A stretch of 64,000 nt of DNA from contig NZ_JAEHHL010000007.1 of assembly GCF_016623495.1 (NCBI RefSeq), positions 124,001-188,000 of the forward strand, read 5' to 3'. The position numbers and the translations under genes are program-made. Shown in pieces: positions 11,301 to 20,674 of this stretch. The DNA is from Thermohalobaculum xanthum (lineage in GTDB: Bacteria; Pseudomonadota; Alphaproteobacteria; Rhodobacterales; Rhodobacteraceae). The notes beneath the pieces are model-generated. The model had not been told where the DNA came from, made no database searches, and was given only the letters and a program-made list of their open reading frames with translations. Each line of letters starts with the position of its first letter. Position 1 is the stretch's first letter.

Positions 11301-12945
11301 GTTCGCCGAGCAGGTACGCGCAGCCACCGGCGGTCGTGGCGTCGATGTCGTGCTGAACTCGCTGGCCGGCGAGGCGATGCAGCGCTCGGTCGACTGTCTC
11401 GCGCCCTTCGGCCGGTTCGTCGAGCTTGGCAAGCAGGACTACGTCACCAACACGCGCCTCGGCCTCAGGCCCTTCCGGCGCAATCTCAGCTATTTCGGGG
11501 TCGATGCGGACCAGCTCGTACAGGCCCGGCCTGCGCTCACCAGCCGGATCTTCACCGAGCTCATGCGCGGCTTCGCTTCGGGCAAGCTTACGCCGCCACC
11601 CGTTCAGGTCTTCGAGCCGGGCGAGGCAGCCGATGCCTTCCGGCTCATGCAGCGGTCCGACCATGTCGGCAAGATCGTGATCCGGCCCGCGAAGCCGCCG
11701 CAGCGCACGGCCCCGCCGCCGCGCGAGGCCGTCTCGGGCAAGGGCAGCTGGCTCATCGTCGGCGGCCTTGGCGGCTTCGGCCTCGCGACCGCGCTTTGGC
11801 TCGCGCGGCAAGGCGCCCGGCGGCTGTGGCTGACCAGCCGCAAGGGCGTGCCGCAACCCGGCAGCGAAGGCGCGATCGCCAAGATCTCGGCGCTCGGCGC
11901 ACGTGTCGAGCCCCTGGCCGTCGATGCCTGCGACCGCGAGGCGATGGAGACGCTGATCGCCCGCATCCGCGCCGAGGGCAGCCCGCTCGAAGGCGTGATC
12001 CACGCCGCCATGGTGCTCGACGACGCCCCCTTCGCCGAGCTGTCGCCAGAGCGCGTCGCCAAGGTCATGCGCCCCAAGGTCGAGGCGGCGGCCCTGCTCG
12101 ACCGTCTGGTGCGGCCCCTCGCGCCACGGCATTTCGTGCTCTACAGCTCGATCTCGGTCGCGTTCGGCAATCCCGGGCAGGCGGCCTATGTCGCGGCGAA
12201 CGCGGCGATCGAGGCCATCGCCGCGAACCGCCGCGCCGAGGGCCTTCCGGGGCTCGCCATCGCCTGGGGACCGATCTCGGACCAGGGCTATCTCGCGCGG
12301 GCCGAAGCGCAGCGCGCCTTCATCGAGCGCCGCCTCGACGGGGCGCTGCTCGCGGCGAACGATGCGCTCGAAGGTCTCGGCGCGCTGCTCGCGGACCCCG
12401 AGGCCGGTCCGGTCGTGCGCTACGCGCCGATGCGCTGGTCCAGCCTTGCCGGCGATCTTCCGCTGATCGACACGCCGCTCTTCGAGCGCGTCGATCGCAC
12501 GCGCCGGGGTGCCGGCACCGCGCGGCGCGACTTCGTGGCCGAGATCGCGGGCCTCGACGACACGGCCGCACGCGCCCGGATCGTCGAGGCGCTGACCGCC
12601 GAATGCGCCCGCATCCTGCGCCAGCCCGAGGCCTCGATCGACCCGCACCGTCCGCTGGCCAGCCTCGGCTTTGACAGCCTGATGGCCGTCGATCTCAAGA
12701 TGTCGGCCGAAGAAGAGCTTGGGATCAGCCTGCCGATCACGACGCTTGGCGACCAGATGAGCCTCGCCGACCTGTCGGGACGCGTGCTCGAGCGGCTCCG
12801 CGCCGGCGGCGCCTCCGATGATACCGACACCGACGCCGAGGCAACGGTCGACCGCCTTCGCGCCCAGCACGGCGACACCGAGGTCTCCGATCGCGCCGCC
12901 GAGGAGATCCGGGCCCGCGCCGAGCGCATCGCGGGGGCGAAATGA
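5304..12945 (+). CDS. rkpA: RkpA-like type I fatty-acid/polyketide synthase, frameshifted at a (GC)5 run
   Basis: A 2547-residue highly reducing synthase if one frameshift is repaired. Domain order: ketosynthase (VDTACSSS, Cys180), acyltransferase (GHSVGE, Ser638), dehydratase (HAIEGSAVMP, His940), a degenerate methyltransferase-like region (about 1200-1700, no GxGxG loop), enoylreductase (GAAGGVGLAA, about 1952), ketoreductase (GGLGGFG, about 2154) and ACP (LGFDSL, Ser2459). Up to about 9797 it is read in one frame; from 9808 on the sense continues in another. The junction is five GC units (9798-9807), and one extra GC restores PARARLSAVLAPGG. This could be a sequencing error, a mutation or phase variation. 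In Sinorhizobium, RkpA makes a special lipid for K-antigen synthesis. ATG 5304 follows GGGGGAA; GTG 5265 is possible. The stop overlaps rkpG (ATGA). Confidence 0.85.
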
Positions 12946-14282
12946 GCGACGCGCGCGCCGCCCTGATCGGCCAGCTTCGGGCGGCGCACAGGACGCGTTC
13001 GGGGCAACGCGACGCGACCGCTGCCGGCGCCCCGGCCGAGCCGGCCGAGGCGGCGGAAAGCTTCGACTTCAGCCAGTTGCCCCAGCACCAGGCCATGGCG
13101 CTGCATCGCGCGGTCGCGGACGTGCTGGGGATGAGTTCGCCCTTCTTTCGGATCCACGAAGGCGCGCCCGAGCCCGAACTGCGGATCGACGGCGCGCCTC
13201 GGCTCAACTTCGCCTCCTACAACTACCTCGGTCTCAACGGCCATCCCGAGGTCGTCGCCGCCGCGACCGAAGCGATGCACCGGCACGGGATCTCGGCCTG
13301 CGCCAGCAGGCTGGTGGGCGGCGAGCGCCCGGCACACCGCGCGCTCGAGGATGCGCTCGCCCGCGTCTATGGCGTCGAGAGCGCGCTGACCTTCGTCTCG
13401 GGCCACGCGACCAACGTCACGACGATCGCCACGCTTCTGGGCCGCGAGGACCTGATCATGATGGATCAGCTCTCGCACAACTCGATCACCGAGGGCGCGA
13501 AACTGTCCGGCGCCCAGCGCCTGACCTTCCCGCACAACGACTACGACTGGCTGGACGAGCGGCTGGGCCAGGCCCGGGCCGATCACCGCAATGTCCTGAT
13601 CGTGGTCGAGGGGCTCTACTCGATGGATGGCGACAGCCCCGACCTGGGCCGCCTGATCGAGATCAAGAACCGCCACGGAGCCTGGCTGATGGTCGACGAG
13701 GCGCATGGGCTCGGCGTTCTCGGCCCCACCGGCCGGGGCATCGCCGAGGCCCAGGGCATCGACCCGCGTGGCGTCGAGATCTGGATGGGCACGCTGTCCA
13801 AGACGCTTGGCGCCTGCGGCGGCTACATTGCCGGGGCCCAGTCGCTGATCGACATCCTGCGCTTCAACGCACCCGGCTTCGTCTACTCGGTCGGGCTGGC
13901 ATCCCCACTTGCCGCGGCGGCGGCCAAGGCGCTCGAGATCATGCTGCGCGAGCCCGAGCGGGTCGCGCGCCTGCAGGCCAATGGCCAGCGATTCCTTGCC
14001 GCGGCGAAGGCCACGGGGCTCGATACCGGGCTCAGCCAGGGCAGCGCCGTCACACCGGTCATCCTTGGCCACTCGATGCGCGCGGGGCTTGCCTCGCACC
14101 TGCTGCACGAGGCCGGGATCAGCGCCTTGCCGATCATCTACCCCGCGGTGCCCGAAAAGCTCGCCCGCCTGCGATTCTTCCTGACGTCCGAGCACCGCCC
14201 CGAGCAGATCGACCGGGCGGTCGAAACCCTCGCGCGCATCATACCCGAGGCCGACCGCCGCCTCGAAGCGTTGAAGGCCTGA
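12942..14282 (+). CDS. rkpG: Alpha-oxoamine synthase family enzyme, RkpG-like
   Basis: 446-residue PLP-dependent acyltransferase of the AONS/KBL/ALAS/serine-palmitoyltransferase superfamily. The PLP lysine is in GTLSKTLGACGG (Lys287), the cofactor aspartate in VDEAHGLGVLG, and the family start LNFASYNYLGLNGHP is clear. Members condense an acyl thioester with an amino acid, losing CO2. Fused or adjacent to a PKS, the natural acyl donor may be the ACP-bound chain of RkpA, giving an amino-ketone lipid; this is inference. A roughly 70-residue N-terminal extension precedes the core. The ATG overlaps the synthase TGA, so the two are translationally coupled. Generic annotation as 2-amino-3-ketobutyrate CoA ligase or 8-amino-7-oxononanoate synthase would be misleading here. 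Confidence 0.88.
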   Translation: MSDARAALIGQLRAAHRTRSGQRDATAAGAPAEPAEAAESFDFSQLPQHQAMALHRAVADVLGMSSPFFRIHEGAPEPELRIDGAPRLNFASYNYLGLNGHPEVVAAATEAMHRHGISACASRLVGGERPAHRALEDALARVYGVESALTFVSGHATNVTTIATLLGREDLIMMDQLSHNSITEGAKLSGAQRLTFPHNDYDWLDERLGQARADHRNVLIVVEGLYSMDGDSPDLGRLIEIKNRHGAWLMVDEAHGLGVLGPTGRGIAEAQGIDPRGVEIWMGTLSKTLGACGGYIAGAQSLIDILRFNAPGFVYSVGLASPLAAAAAKALEIMLREPERVARLQANGQRFLAAAKATGLDTGLSQGSAVTPVILGHSMRAGLASHLLHEAGISALPIIYPAVPEKLARLRFFLTSEHRPEQIDRAVETLARIIPEADRRLEALKA

Positions 14283-14297
14283 GTTGATGGTGCTGGC

Positions 14298-15113
14298 TCA
14301 CAGCCCGTCCCGGCCGCCGTCGTCGCCCTCGTCACCCTCCGGAAGGATCTCGGCGCCGAAGGCGCGGATCGCGAGATCCGAGAGGACCGGCGGCAGGCGG
14401 TTCCCGAGCCAGACCATGGCCGCAAGCGGCAGGGGAAAGGTGATCAGCGGCCTGCCGCGCTCGAGCCCGCGGGAGATGATCCGCGCCGCGCGGGCCGCAT
14501 CCATCTCGAAGGGCTTCGGCCCGCGGTGGCGTTGCGCCATCGGCGTCGTGACGAAGCCCGGCGAGATGACGCTCACGCCCACGCCCCTGGGCGCCAGCGC
14601 GCCGCGCAGGCTCGTGCCCCACGCCCTCAGCGCAGCCTTGGTCGCGGAGTATGCGGGCATGTCCGGCAGGGGCCGCAAACCGGCGAGCGAGGATACCAGC
14701 GCGATCCGGCCTGCGCCGCGCGCGACCATCGCGGGGATCAGCGGCTCGACGGTATTGACCGCGCCCATCAGGTTGATCTCGACCAGCCTGCGCATCGTGC
14801 CGGGCGGCTCGATGGCGCCACCCGGCGCGCGCCCGGCCGACACGCCGGCATTCGCCACGACAAGATCGACCGCATGCGCCGCGTCGAAGGCGGCCAGGCG
14901 GCCCGCCAGCGCCTCGGCGTCGGTCACGTCGAGCACGGCCGTCTCGACCTTCGCGCCCCGCTCGCGGGCCGCCAGCGCCGCGCCGTCCAGCCGTGCACGG
15001 TCGCGGCCAACGAGAAGCATCGTGACACCGGGCGCGGCAAAGGCAATCGCCAGCTCGCGCCCGATCCCGCCGGACGCGCCGGTCAGCACGATCGCGCGCC
15101 ACTTGCCGCTCAT
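14298..15113 (-). CDS. rkpH: Short-chain dehydrogenase/reductase, RkpH-like
   Basis: 271-residue classical SDR. The NAD(P)-binding motif is TGASGGIGRE, followed by NAGVSAG and the active-site pair with VSSLAG and YSATK. A C-terminal hydrophobic stretch (LITFPLPLAAMVWLG) suggests membrane association, as in 3-ketosphinganine-reductase-like enzymes. Next to an oxoamine synthase, reduction of the resulting amino-ketone to an amino-alcohol is a natural guess. ATG 15113 is preferred over the longer ORF because the SDR core starts directly after it. It is convergent with rkpG (15 bp between stops), unlike the collinear rkpAGH order described for Sinorhizobium. Confidence 0.82.
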   Translation of the reverse strand: MSGKWRAIVLTGASGGIGRELAIAFAAPGVTMLLVGRDRARLDGAALAARERGAKVETAVLDVTDAEALAGRLAAFDAAHAVDLVVANAGVSAGRAPGGAIEPPGTMRRLVEINLMGAVNTVEPLIPAMVARGAGRIALVSSLAGLRPLPDMPAYSATKAALRAWGTSLRGALAPRGVGVSVISPGFVTTPMAQRHRGPKPFEMDAARAARIISRGLERGRPLITFPLPLAAMVWLGNRLPPVLSDLAIRAFGAEILPEGDEGDDGGRDGL

Positions 15114-15271
15114 CTCACGCCCCGTGCACCGGGTGGCGCGCATTCGTGGCCGTCAATGCGCTGTCCCTGAACCGGGCATCGTCCGGTCGCTCGGGTGGCC
15201 CATGCTCGTCGAAACTCCGGCATCCCCGCCTCTTCCGTGCCGACCGTCCAGGGCAGGAGCATAGAGACTAG

Positions 15272-16750
15272 ATGAATCAGCTGCATCCCCTGGATTCACG
15301 AAGCCAGCGCGTGCGCAAGGTGCCCGATCCCGACGGCGCGCTGGCGGGCACGCCTTCGCTCCAGGCCGGCCCCGGATCCGCCCGAGAGCAGACCGTGCTG
15401 ATGCTCCAGGGCCCTGCATCGGGCTTCTGGTCGGTGCTCGGCTCGACCTTCACGGCGGCAGGGATGCGCCTGATCCACGTCAACCTCGCGCTTGGCGACT
15501 GGCTGTTCTGGCGCGCGGGCGGCAAGCGCCTGAACTATCGCGGGCGGCTCGAGGACTGGGAGCACTGGCTCGAGGCTCTCGTCGAAAGGGAAGGTGTCAC
15601 CGACATCCTCTATTTCGGGGATCGCCTGCCCTATCACCAGGCGGCGCAGCGCATCGCCCTTCGGCGCGAGGGGCTGAGGGTCTGGGCGGTCGAGAACGGC
15701 TATCTCCGCCCCAACTGGATCACGCTCGAGCCCTTCGCGATGGGACGCCATTCGCGCTTCACCCGCGACCCCGAGACATTGCGCTACCTTGCCGCCGAGG
15801 CGGCGGAAAAACACCCCGAGGCGCCGTCGCGCAAGCCGGCCTTTGGCCATCCCTTTGCCGTCGAGGCATTTTGCGAGGTCACGTTCAATCTCGCCCAGGT
15901 CTTCGGCCGCGTCGCCTTCCCGCGCTATTTCAGCGACAAGGCGGTATGGCCCGTGGTCGAGTATCTTGGCTGGCTGCCGCGGATCTGGAACAGCCGCAAG
16001 GTGCGCCGGCACGCACGGCGGGTCGAGCGCGACTTCGTCGCCGGCAAGACGCCCTCGGTGCTCGTCGCCCTGCAACTCGAGACCGACTACCAGATCCGCG
16101 CGTCGAGCGATTACACCAGCCAGCGCGAGATGCTCGAGGAAGTGATCACCTCCTTCGCGCGCAGCGCGCCCGGGGACATGCGGCTGGTGATCAAGGTCCA
16201 TCCCTTCGACCCCGGGCTCATCAACTGGGGCAAGGTGGCCGCGCGGATCGCCAGCCGGGCCGGCGTGGCCGGCCGGGTGGCGACGATCCGGGGCGGCAAC
16301 CTGACGGCGATGACCCAGGCCGCCCATGGCGTCATCACGACGAATTCGACGAGCGGCGTGCTGGCGCTCTCGGTCGGTTGCCCGGTCCGGGTCATGGGCG
16401 ACGCGGTCTATGACATCGAGGGCCTCACGCATCGCGGCCCGCTCGACCAGTTCTGGACCGCGCCCCAGCGCCCCGATCCCGAGCTGTTCGACGCCTGGTC
16501 GCGCGCCGCCGCGGCCTGGATCCAGATGCGCGGCTCGCTCTTCGACCCCAGGGGCCAGCGCGCCGCGGCGCGCGAGATCGTCGAGCGTGTCCGGAACCAT
16601 CGCCACTACTGGCAGACCTGGCGCGATCCCGCGGCGGCAGGGGCATCGACGCCGTGCGCCCCCGCAGCCGTGACGGCGCCGTCCGGGCGCGACGCTGCAC
16701 GGGAACGGCGCCCTCGCGCCAAGGCCGAGAAGACCATCGCCACCCATTGA
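15272..16750 (+). CDS. rkpJ: Capsule biosynthesis protein, KpsS/RkpJ-like Kdo transferase family
   Basis: 492 residues with the family's signature blocks: VLMLQGPASGFWSVLG near residue 40, GDWLFWRAGG, ILYFGDRLPYHQAA, VWAVENGYLRPNWITLE, and near the C-terminus VIKVHPFDPG and TTNSTSGVLALS. KpsS/KpsC enzymes attach beta-Kdo residues to the lipid terminus of capsules in the cytoplasm before export. The acidic/basic C-terminal tail (last 50 residues) looks disordered. It stands divergent to the SDR across a 158-bp gap and completes the rkp-like set. Confidence 0.88.
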   Translation: MNQLHPLDSRSQRVRKVPDPDGALAGTPSLQAGPGSAREQTVLMLQGPASGFWSVLGSTFTAAGMRLIHVNLALGDWLFWRAGGKRLNYRGRLEDWEHWLEALVEREGVTDILYFGDRLPYHQAAQRIALRREGLRVWAVENGYLRPNWITLEPFAMGRHSRFTRDPETLRYLAAEAAEKHPEAPSRKPAFGHPFAVEAFCEVTFNLAQVFGRVAFPRYFSDKAVWPVVEYLGWLPRIWNSRKVRRHARRVERDFVAGKTPSVLVALQLETDYQIRASSDYTSQREMLEEVITSFARSAPGDMRLVIKVHPFDPGLINWGKVAARIASRAGVAGRVATIRGGNLTAMTQAAHGVITTNSTSGVLALSVGCPVRVMGDAVYDIEGLTHRGPLDQFWTAPQRPDPELFDAWSRAAAAWIQMRGSLFDPRGQRAAAREIVERVRNHRHYWQTWRDPAAAGASTPCAPAAVTAPSGRDAARERRPRAKAEKTIATH

Positions 16751-16905
16751 CTCCCCCCGCCTGACGACGAGACCGTGGCACACGCGGTTCTGCCCGGCGC
16801 CGGAAACGACAGCCGGGCACGCCCCTTCACCGCTCCGCGGCGACCGGCACGCCCGGTGCCGCGGGCGGCAACCGACGCGACGGCGCAGAGGGACAGGCTG
16901 ATCTC

Positions 16906-19620
16906 ATGAGTGTCCGAGGCCTCGACGCGTTCTTCTCGCCCTCGGGCGTCGCGGTGATCGGCGCGACCGAGCGCGACCTGGCGCCGGGCCGCGTCATCTT
17001 AGAGAGCATCCTCCGCGGCGGCTTCGAGGGTGACGTGCACCCCGTGAACCTGAAGCACCGCACGGTGCTGGGGCGGCCGGCCGTGGCCTCGGTGAGCAAG
17101 CTCGACCCTGTCCCCGAGCTTGCAATCATCGTCACCCCCGCCGCGACCGTGCCCGGCATCATCGAGGAGTTCGGCGCCGCCGGCGGTCGCGCCGCGGTCG
17201 TGATCTCGGCCGGCATGACCGCCGAGTCGGGCCTTCGCGATGACATGCTCGCGGCCGCGCGCCACCACGGTGTCCGCATCCTCGGCGCCAACTCCATCGG
17301 GCTGATCCGGCCGCGGCTCGGCCTCAACGCGTCCTTCGCGCATCTCGAGCCCCAGGCCGGGCGGCTCGCCTTCGTCTCGCAGTCGGGCGCCATCGTGGGC
17401 GCGATGATCGACTGGGCGGCAGCGCGCGGCATCGGCTTCAGCCACATCGTCTCGCTTGGCGACACCACCGACGTGACGGTCGCCGACATGCTCGACCACC
17501 TCGCCGCGGACATCGATGCCCGCGCGATCCTGCTCTATCTCGAACGCATCACCGATGCGCAGCATTTCATGTCGGCGGCGCGCGCGGCGGCGCGCATCAA
17601 GCCGGTGATCGCGCTGAAGGCGGGCCTGCGGCAACGGCGCGCCCAGCAGGCAAGATTGCATTCCGGTGCGCTTGCGGGTTCGGACGAGATGATCGAGGCG
17701 GCGCTCGAGCGCGCCGGCATCCTGCGGATCAGATCGCTCGACGAGATGTTCGACGCGGCCGAGATCCTCGGCCACCACGTGACGCCGGGCGGCGAGCGCC
17801 TCGCGATTCTCGGCAACGGCACCGGCGCGGGCCTGCTCGCCGCCGACGCGATGGCCGATTTCGGCGAGAGCCTGGCCCCGCTGTCGCACGAGACATGCGA
17901 GCGGATCGGCGCGCTGCTGCCGCCATTCTGCTCGCATGCGAACCCGGTCAACATCCTCGGCGACGCCGACCCCGAGCGGTATCGCGCCGCGATGACGGCA
18001 CTCCTCGACGACAGGAAGGTCGACGCGGTCCTGGTGATTCATGCCCCCACGGCGCTTGCAAGCCCGGGCAAGGTCGCGGGTGCGGTGGCCGAGGCTGCGC
18101 GCGCGCAGCGTGCCTCGGGGCGACGGGCCAAGCCGGTTCTCGCGAGCTGGCTTGGCGAGCGCGCTGCCGCCGAATCGCGCGCCACTCTGGACGAGGTCGG
18201 TATCCCCGTCTTCTCGACGCCGGTCGACGCAGTGCGGGCCTGGGGCCACCTGACCCGCCGAAACCGCCTTCTCGAACGACTGAGCCGCGTGCCGCCCGCG
18301 ATGTCGGACGGGCGCAAGCCCGACTGGGATACCGCGCGCAGGGTCATCCGCGAGGCCGCGGGGCGAGGCGCGAGCGTGCTCAACGAGGCCGAGGCCAAGG
18401 CGGTGATCGGTGCGGCGGGCATCCCGACCGTGCGGACCCTGGCCGCCTCCGACGCAGCCGGCGCGCGCAAGGCGGCGAGCGCACTGTCCCGTGACGGTGT
18501 CGCGCGCTTCGCCGTCAAGATCCTCTCGGACGATATCGCGCACAAGTCGGATGTCGGCGGCGTGGTCCTCGACCTCGACAGCCCCGCCGCGGTCGAGGTC
18601 GCGGCCGCGCGCATTCTGCTCGAGGCAGCACAGCGCGCACCCTCGGCCCGCATCAGCGGCCTCAGCGTGCAGGAGATGCTGCGCCGCCCGGACGCGCACG
18701 AGCTGATCGCGGGCATCGCCGAGGACCCGCGCTTCGGCCCGGTGCTGCTGTTCGGCGCGGGCGGGCTCTCGGTCGAGGTGGTGAACGACAAGGCCGTCGC
18801 ACTGCCCCCGCTCGACACGCTGCTGGCCACCGACCTGGTCGCGCGCACGCGGATCGCGCGTCTGCTCGGCGGCTATCGCAACCGCCCGGCAGCCGACATG
18901 GATGCGATCGGCGACGTGCTGATCCGGCTTGGCGAGATCGCCTGCAACCTGCCGATGATCCGCGAGCTCGACGTCAATCCGCTGATCGCGAGCCCGTCGG
19001 GCGTCATCGCGCTCGACGCGAAGGTGGTGATCGACCCCGACCGGCTGGACGAGCGCGTTCCCAATTCCCGCCTCGCGATCCACCCCTACCCCGCCGAGTG
19101 GGAAGGCACGCTCGACCTCGCCGATGGCAGCCAGGTGATCTGCCGTCCGATCCGGCCCGAGGACGCGGCTCTCTATGTCGAGGCCTTCGATCGCATGGAT
19201 CCCGACGATTTGCGGCTGCGCTTCTTTGGCCGCGTCGCGAACCCCGACCCGCGCATGATCGCAGCCCTCACGCAGATCGATTACGCCCGTGCCATGGCCT
19301 TCGCTGCGATCGACCCCGGTGATGGCGGTCTGCTTGGCGTCTCGCGGCTGTCGCGCGATGCCGACTTCGAGAGGGCCGAATACTCGATCGCCGTGCGCTC
19401 GGACCTCAAGGGGAAAGGGCTCGGCTGGGCGCTGATGACGCGGCTGATCGAATATGCGCGATCCGCCGGCATCGCCGAGCTTTACGGCGAGGTGCTGCCC
19501 GAGAATCGGGCCATGCTGCGGATGTGCGCCGATCTCGGCTTCCGCGCGATGCCGCGCCCGTCCGAGGGAACGGTGCATGTCGTGCTCGACCTGCGGGACG
19601 GCGACAGCACGCGGGCTTGA
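16906..19620 (+). CDS. Bifunctional NDP-forming acyl-CoA synthetase-like/GNAT acetyltransferase (Pat/YfiQ type)
   Basis: 904 residues. A CoA-binding Rossmann domain (about 5-130, SGVAVIGATERD), the succinyl-CoA-ligase-like domains (about 150-460, VSQSGAIVGAM), an ATP-grasp domain (about 480-700, FAVKILSDDIAHKSDVGGV) and a C-terminal GNAT domain (about 740-890, RSDLKGKGLGWALM) are all present. Proteins of this build include the lysine acetyltransferase Pat of Salmonella, which silences acetyl-CoA synthetase. The block LHSGALAGSD keeps a histidine at the place where true ADP-forming synthetases carry the phospho-histidine, so ligase activity cannot be excluded. It is followed by universal stress proteins, which are known acetylation targets in mycobacteria. 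Confidence 0.87.
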   Translation: MSVRGLDAFFSPSGVAVIGATERDLAPGRVILESILRGGFEGDVHPVNLKHRTVLGRPAVASVSKLDPVPELAIIVTPAATVPGIIEEFGAAGGRAAVVISAGMTAESGLRDDMLAAARHHGVRILGANSIGLIRPRLGLNASFAHLEPQAGRLAFVSQSGAIVGAMIDWAAARGIGFSHIVSLGDTTDVTVADMLDHLAADIDARAILLYLERITDAQHFMSAARAAARIKPVIALKAGLRQRRAQQARLHSGALAGSDEMIEAALERAGILRIRSLDEMFDAAEILGHHVTPGGERLAILGNGTGAGLLAADAMADFGESLAPLSHETCERIGALLPPFCSHANPVNILGDADPERYRAAMTALLDDRKVDAVLVIHAPTALASPGKVAGAVAEAARAQRASGRRAKPVLASWLGERAAAESRATLDEVGIPVFSTPVDAVRAWGHLTRRNRLLERLSRVPPAMSDGRKPDWDTARRVIREAAGRGASVLNEAEAKAVIGAAGIPTVRTLAASDAAGARKAASALSRDGVARFAVKILSDDIAHKSDVGGVVLDLDSPAAVEVAAARILLEAAQRAPSARISGLSVQEMLRRPDAHELIAGIAEDPRFGPVLLFGAGGLSVEVVNDKAVALPPLDTLLATDLVARTRIARLLGGYRNRPAADMDAIGDVLIRLGEIACNLPMIRELDVNPLIASPSGVIALDAKVVIDPDRLDERVPNSRLAIHPYPAEWEGTLDLADGSQVICRPIRPEDAALYVEAFDRMDPDDLRLRFFGRVANPDPRMIAALTQIDYARAMAFAAIDPGDGGLLGVSRLSRDADFERAEYSIAVRSDLKGKGLGWALMTRLIEYARSAGIAELYGEVLPENRAMLRMCADLGFRAMPRPSEGTVHVVLDLRDGDSTRA

Positions 19621-19697
19621 CACGGATCAACGCGAATGCGCCCGATGGCAGCGCATTCTTGCCTTGGCTGTCCGGTCAGAATCCGAGGAGAATTCCC

Positions 19698-20543
19698 ATG
19701 GCCTTTCGCTCCGCCGCCGTCTTCGTCGACGGCATGCCCGGCTCCGACAACTGCCTCGCCCGGGCGATTGCGCTTGCATCTAGACACGGGGCGCATCTCG
19801 ACGTGGTGGCGCTGCTCGAGGAGCCGCCCTTCAACTATGTCGCGGGCGCGGAACTCGCGATCGAGGTCTGGTCGGAGCAGGTTCAGGAGATGCGCCGCCT
19901 CGCCGACGAGATCGCCGCAAAGGCGGTCGAGAAGGTGACCGCGGCCGGCCTGAGCGCGGCGAGCCGCGGAGATACCAGCGTGGTCGGCGGCATCTCGGAG
20001 ATCGCGGCGCTGAACGCGCGCTATTGCGACCTCGGGATCGTTGGGCAACCCATGCCGGACAGCGATGCCGAGAAACTTCATTCCGAGATTCTGGACGGCA
20101 TCCTCTTCAGCTCGGGACGCCCGGTTCTGATCATGCCCGGCAACGGCGCGGACGAGCCCGACTTCCGTCGCATCGTAATCGCCTGGGACGCCGGCCGCAC
20201 GGCCGCGCGCGCGGTGCACGACGCGATGCCCTTCCTCAAGGCGGCCGATGCGGTGTCCCTGACCCTGATCGACCCCAAGGCCGGCGGTGGCCGTTACGGG
20301 GACGAGCCCGGCGCCGACATCGCGCGACAGATCGCCCGCCACGGCATCGAGGTGAGCGTCGACCGCCTGCCGGCGATGGGCAAGCCGGTGGCGGAATGCA
20401 TCCTGGGCCACGCCACGGATTTTGGCGCGGGCATGATCGTCATGGGCGGCTATGGCCATTCGAAGCTCACCGAGCAGATCTTCGGGGGCGTGACGCGCGA
20501 CATGCTGCACGGCGCGCCGGTCCCGATCTTCATGTCGCACTGA
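19698..20543 (+). CDS. Universal stress protein, tandem UspA type
   Basis: 281 residues. The start ATG 19698 has GAGGAG seven bases upstream; the open frame extends further up but overlaps the previous gene. The N-terminal half is a divergent Usp fold. The C-terminal half carries the ATP-binding signature MGGYGHSKLTEQIFGGVTR and ends in PVPIFMSH, typical of ATP-binding UspA domains. Cytoplasmic stress-response protein of unknown target. It lies 77 bp behind the CoA-ligase/GNAT gene, in the same direction. Confidence 0.88.
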   Translation: MAFRSAAVFVDGMPGSDNCLARAIALASRHGAHLDVVALLEEPPFNYVAGAELAIEVWSEQVQEMRRLADEIAAKAVEKVTAAGLSAASRGDTSVVGGISEIAALNARYCDLGIVGQPMPDSDAEKLHSEILDGILFSSGRPVLIMPGNGADEPDFRRIVIAWDAGRTAARAVHDAMPFLKAADAVSLTLIDPKAGGGRYGDEPGADIARQIARHGIEVSVDRLPAMGKPVAECILGHATDFGAGMIVMGGYGHSKLTEQIFGGVTRDMLHGAPVPIFMSH

Positions 20544-20674
20544 CGGGTGCGCGCCGCCTCGACCGGGGGCGCCTCTCGCGGGCGCCTTCCCCGCTCGTGA
20601 CCGCGACTGGCGATTGCAGCGCCAGGTACCGAGGCCCCTTCCGCCGCACCGGTGAGCCCGGATAGGCTGGTCAC

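Noticed and set aside
10273-12870. 865-codon minus-strand open frame
   Set aside because: Antisense shadow of the synthase, whose domains are clear on the plus strand.
16999-19623. 874-codon minus-strand open frame
   Set aside because: Antisense shadow of the CoA-ligase/GNAT gene; no recognisable domain.
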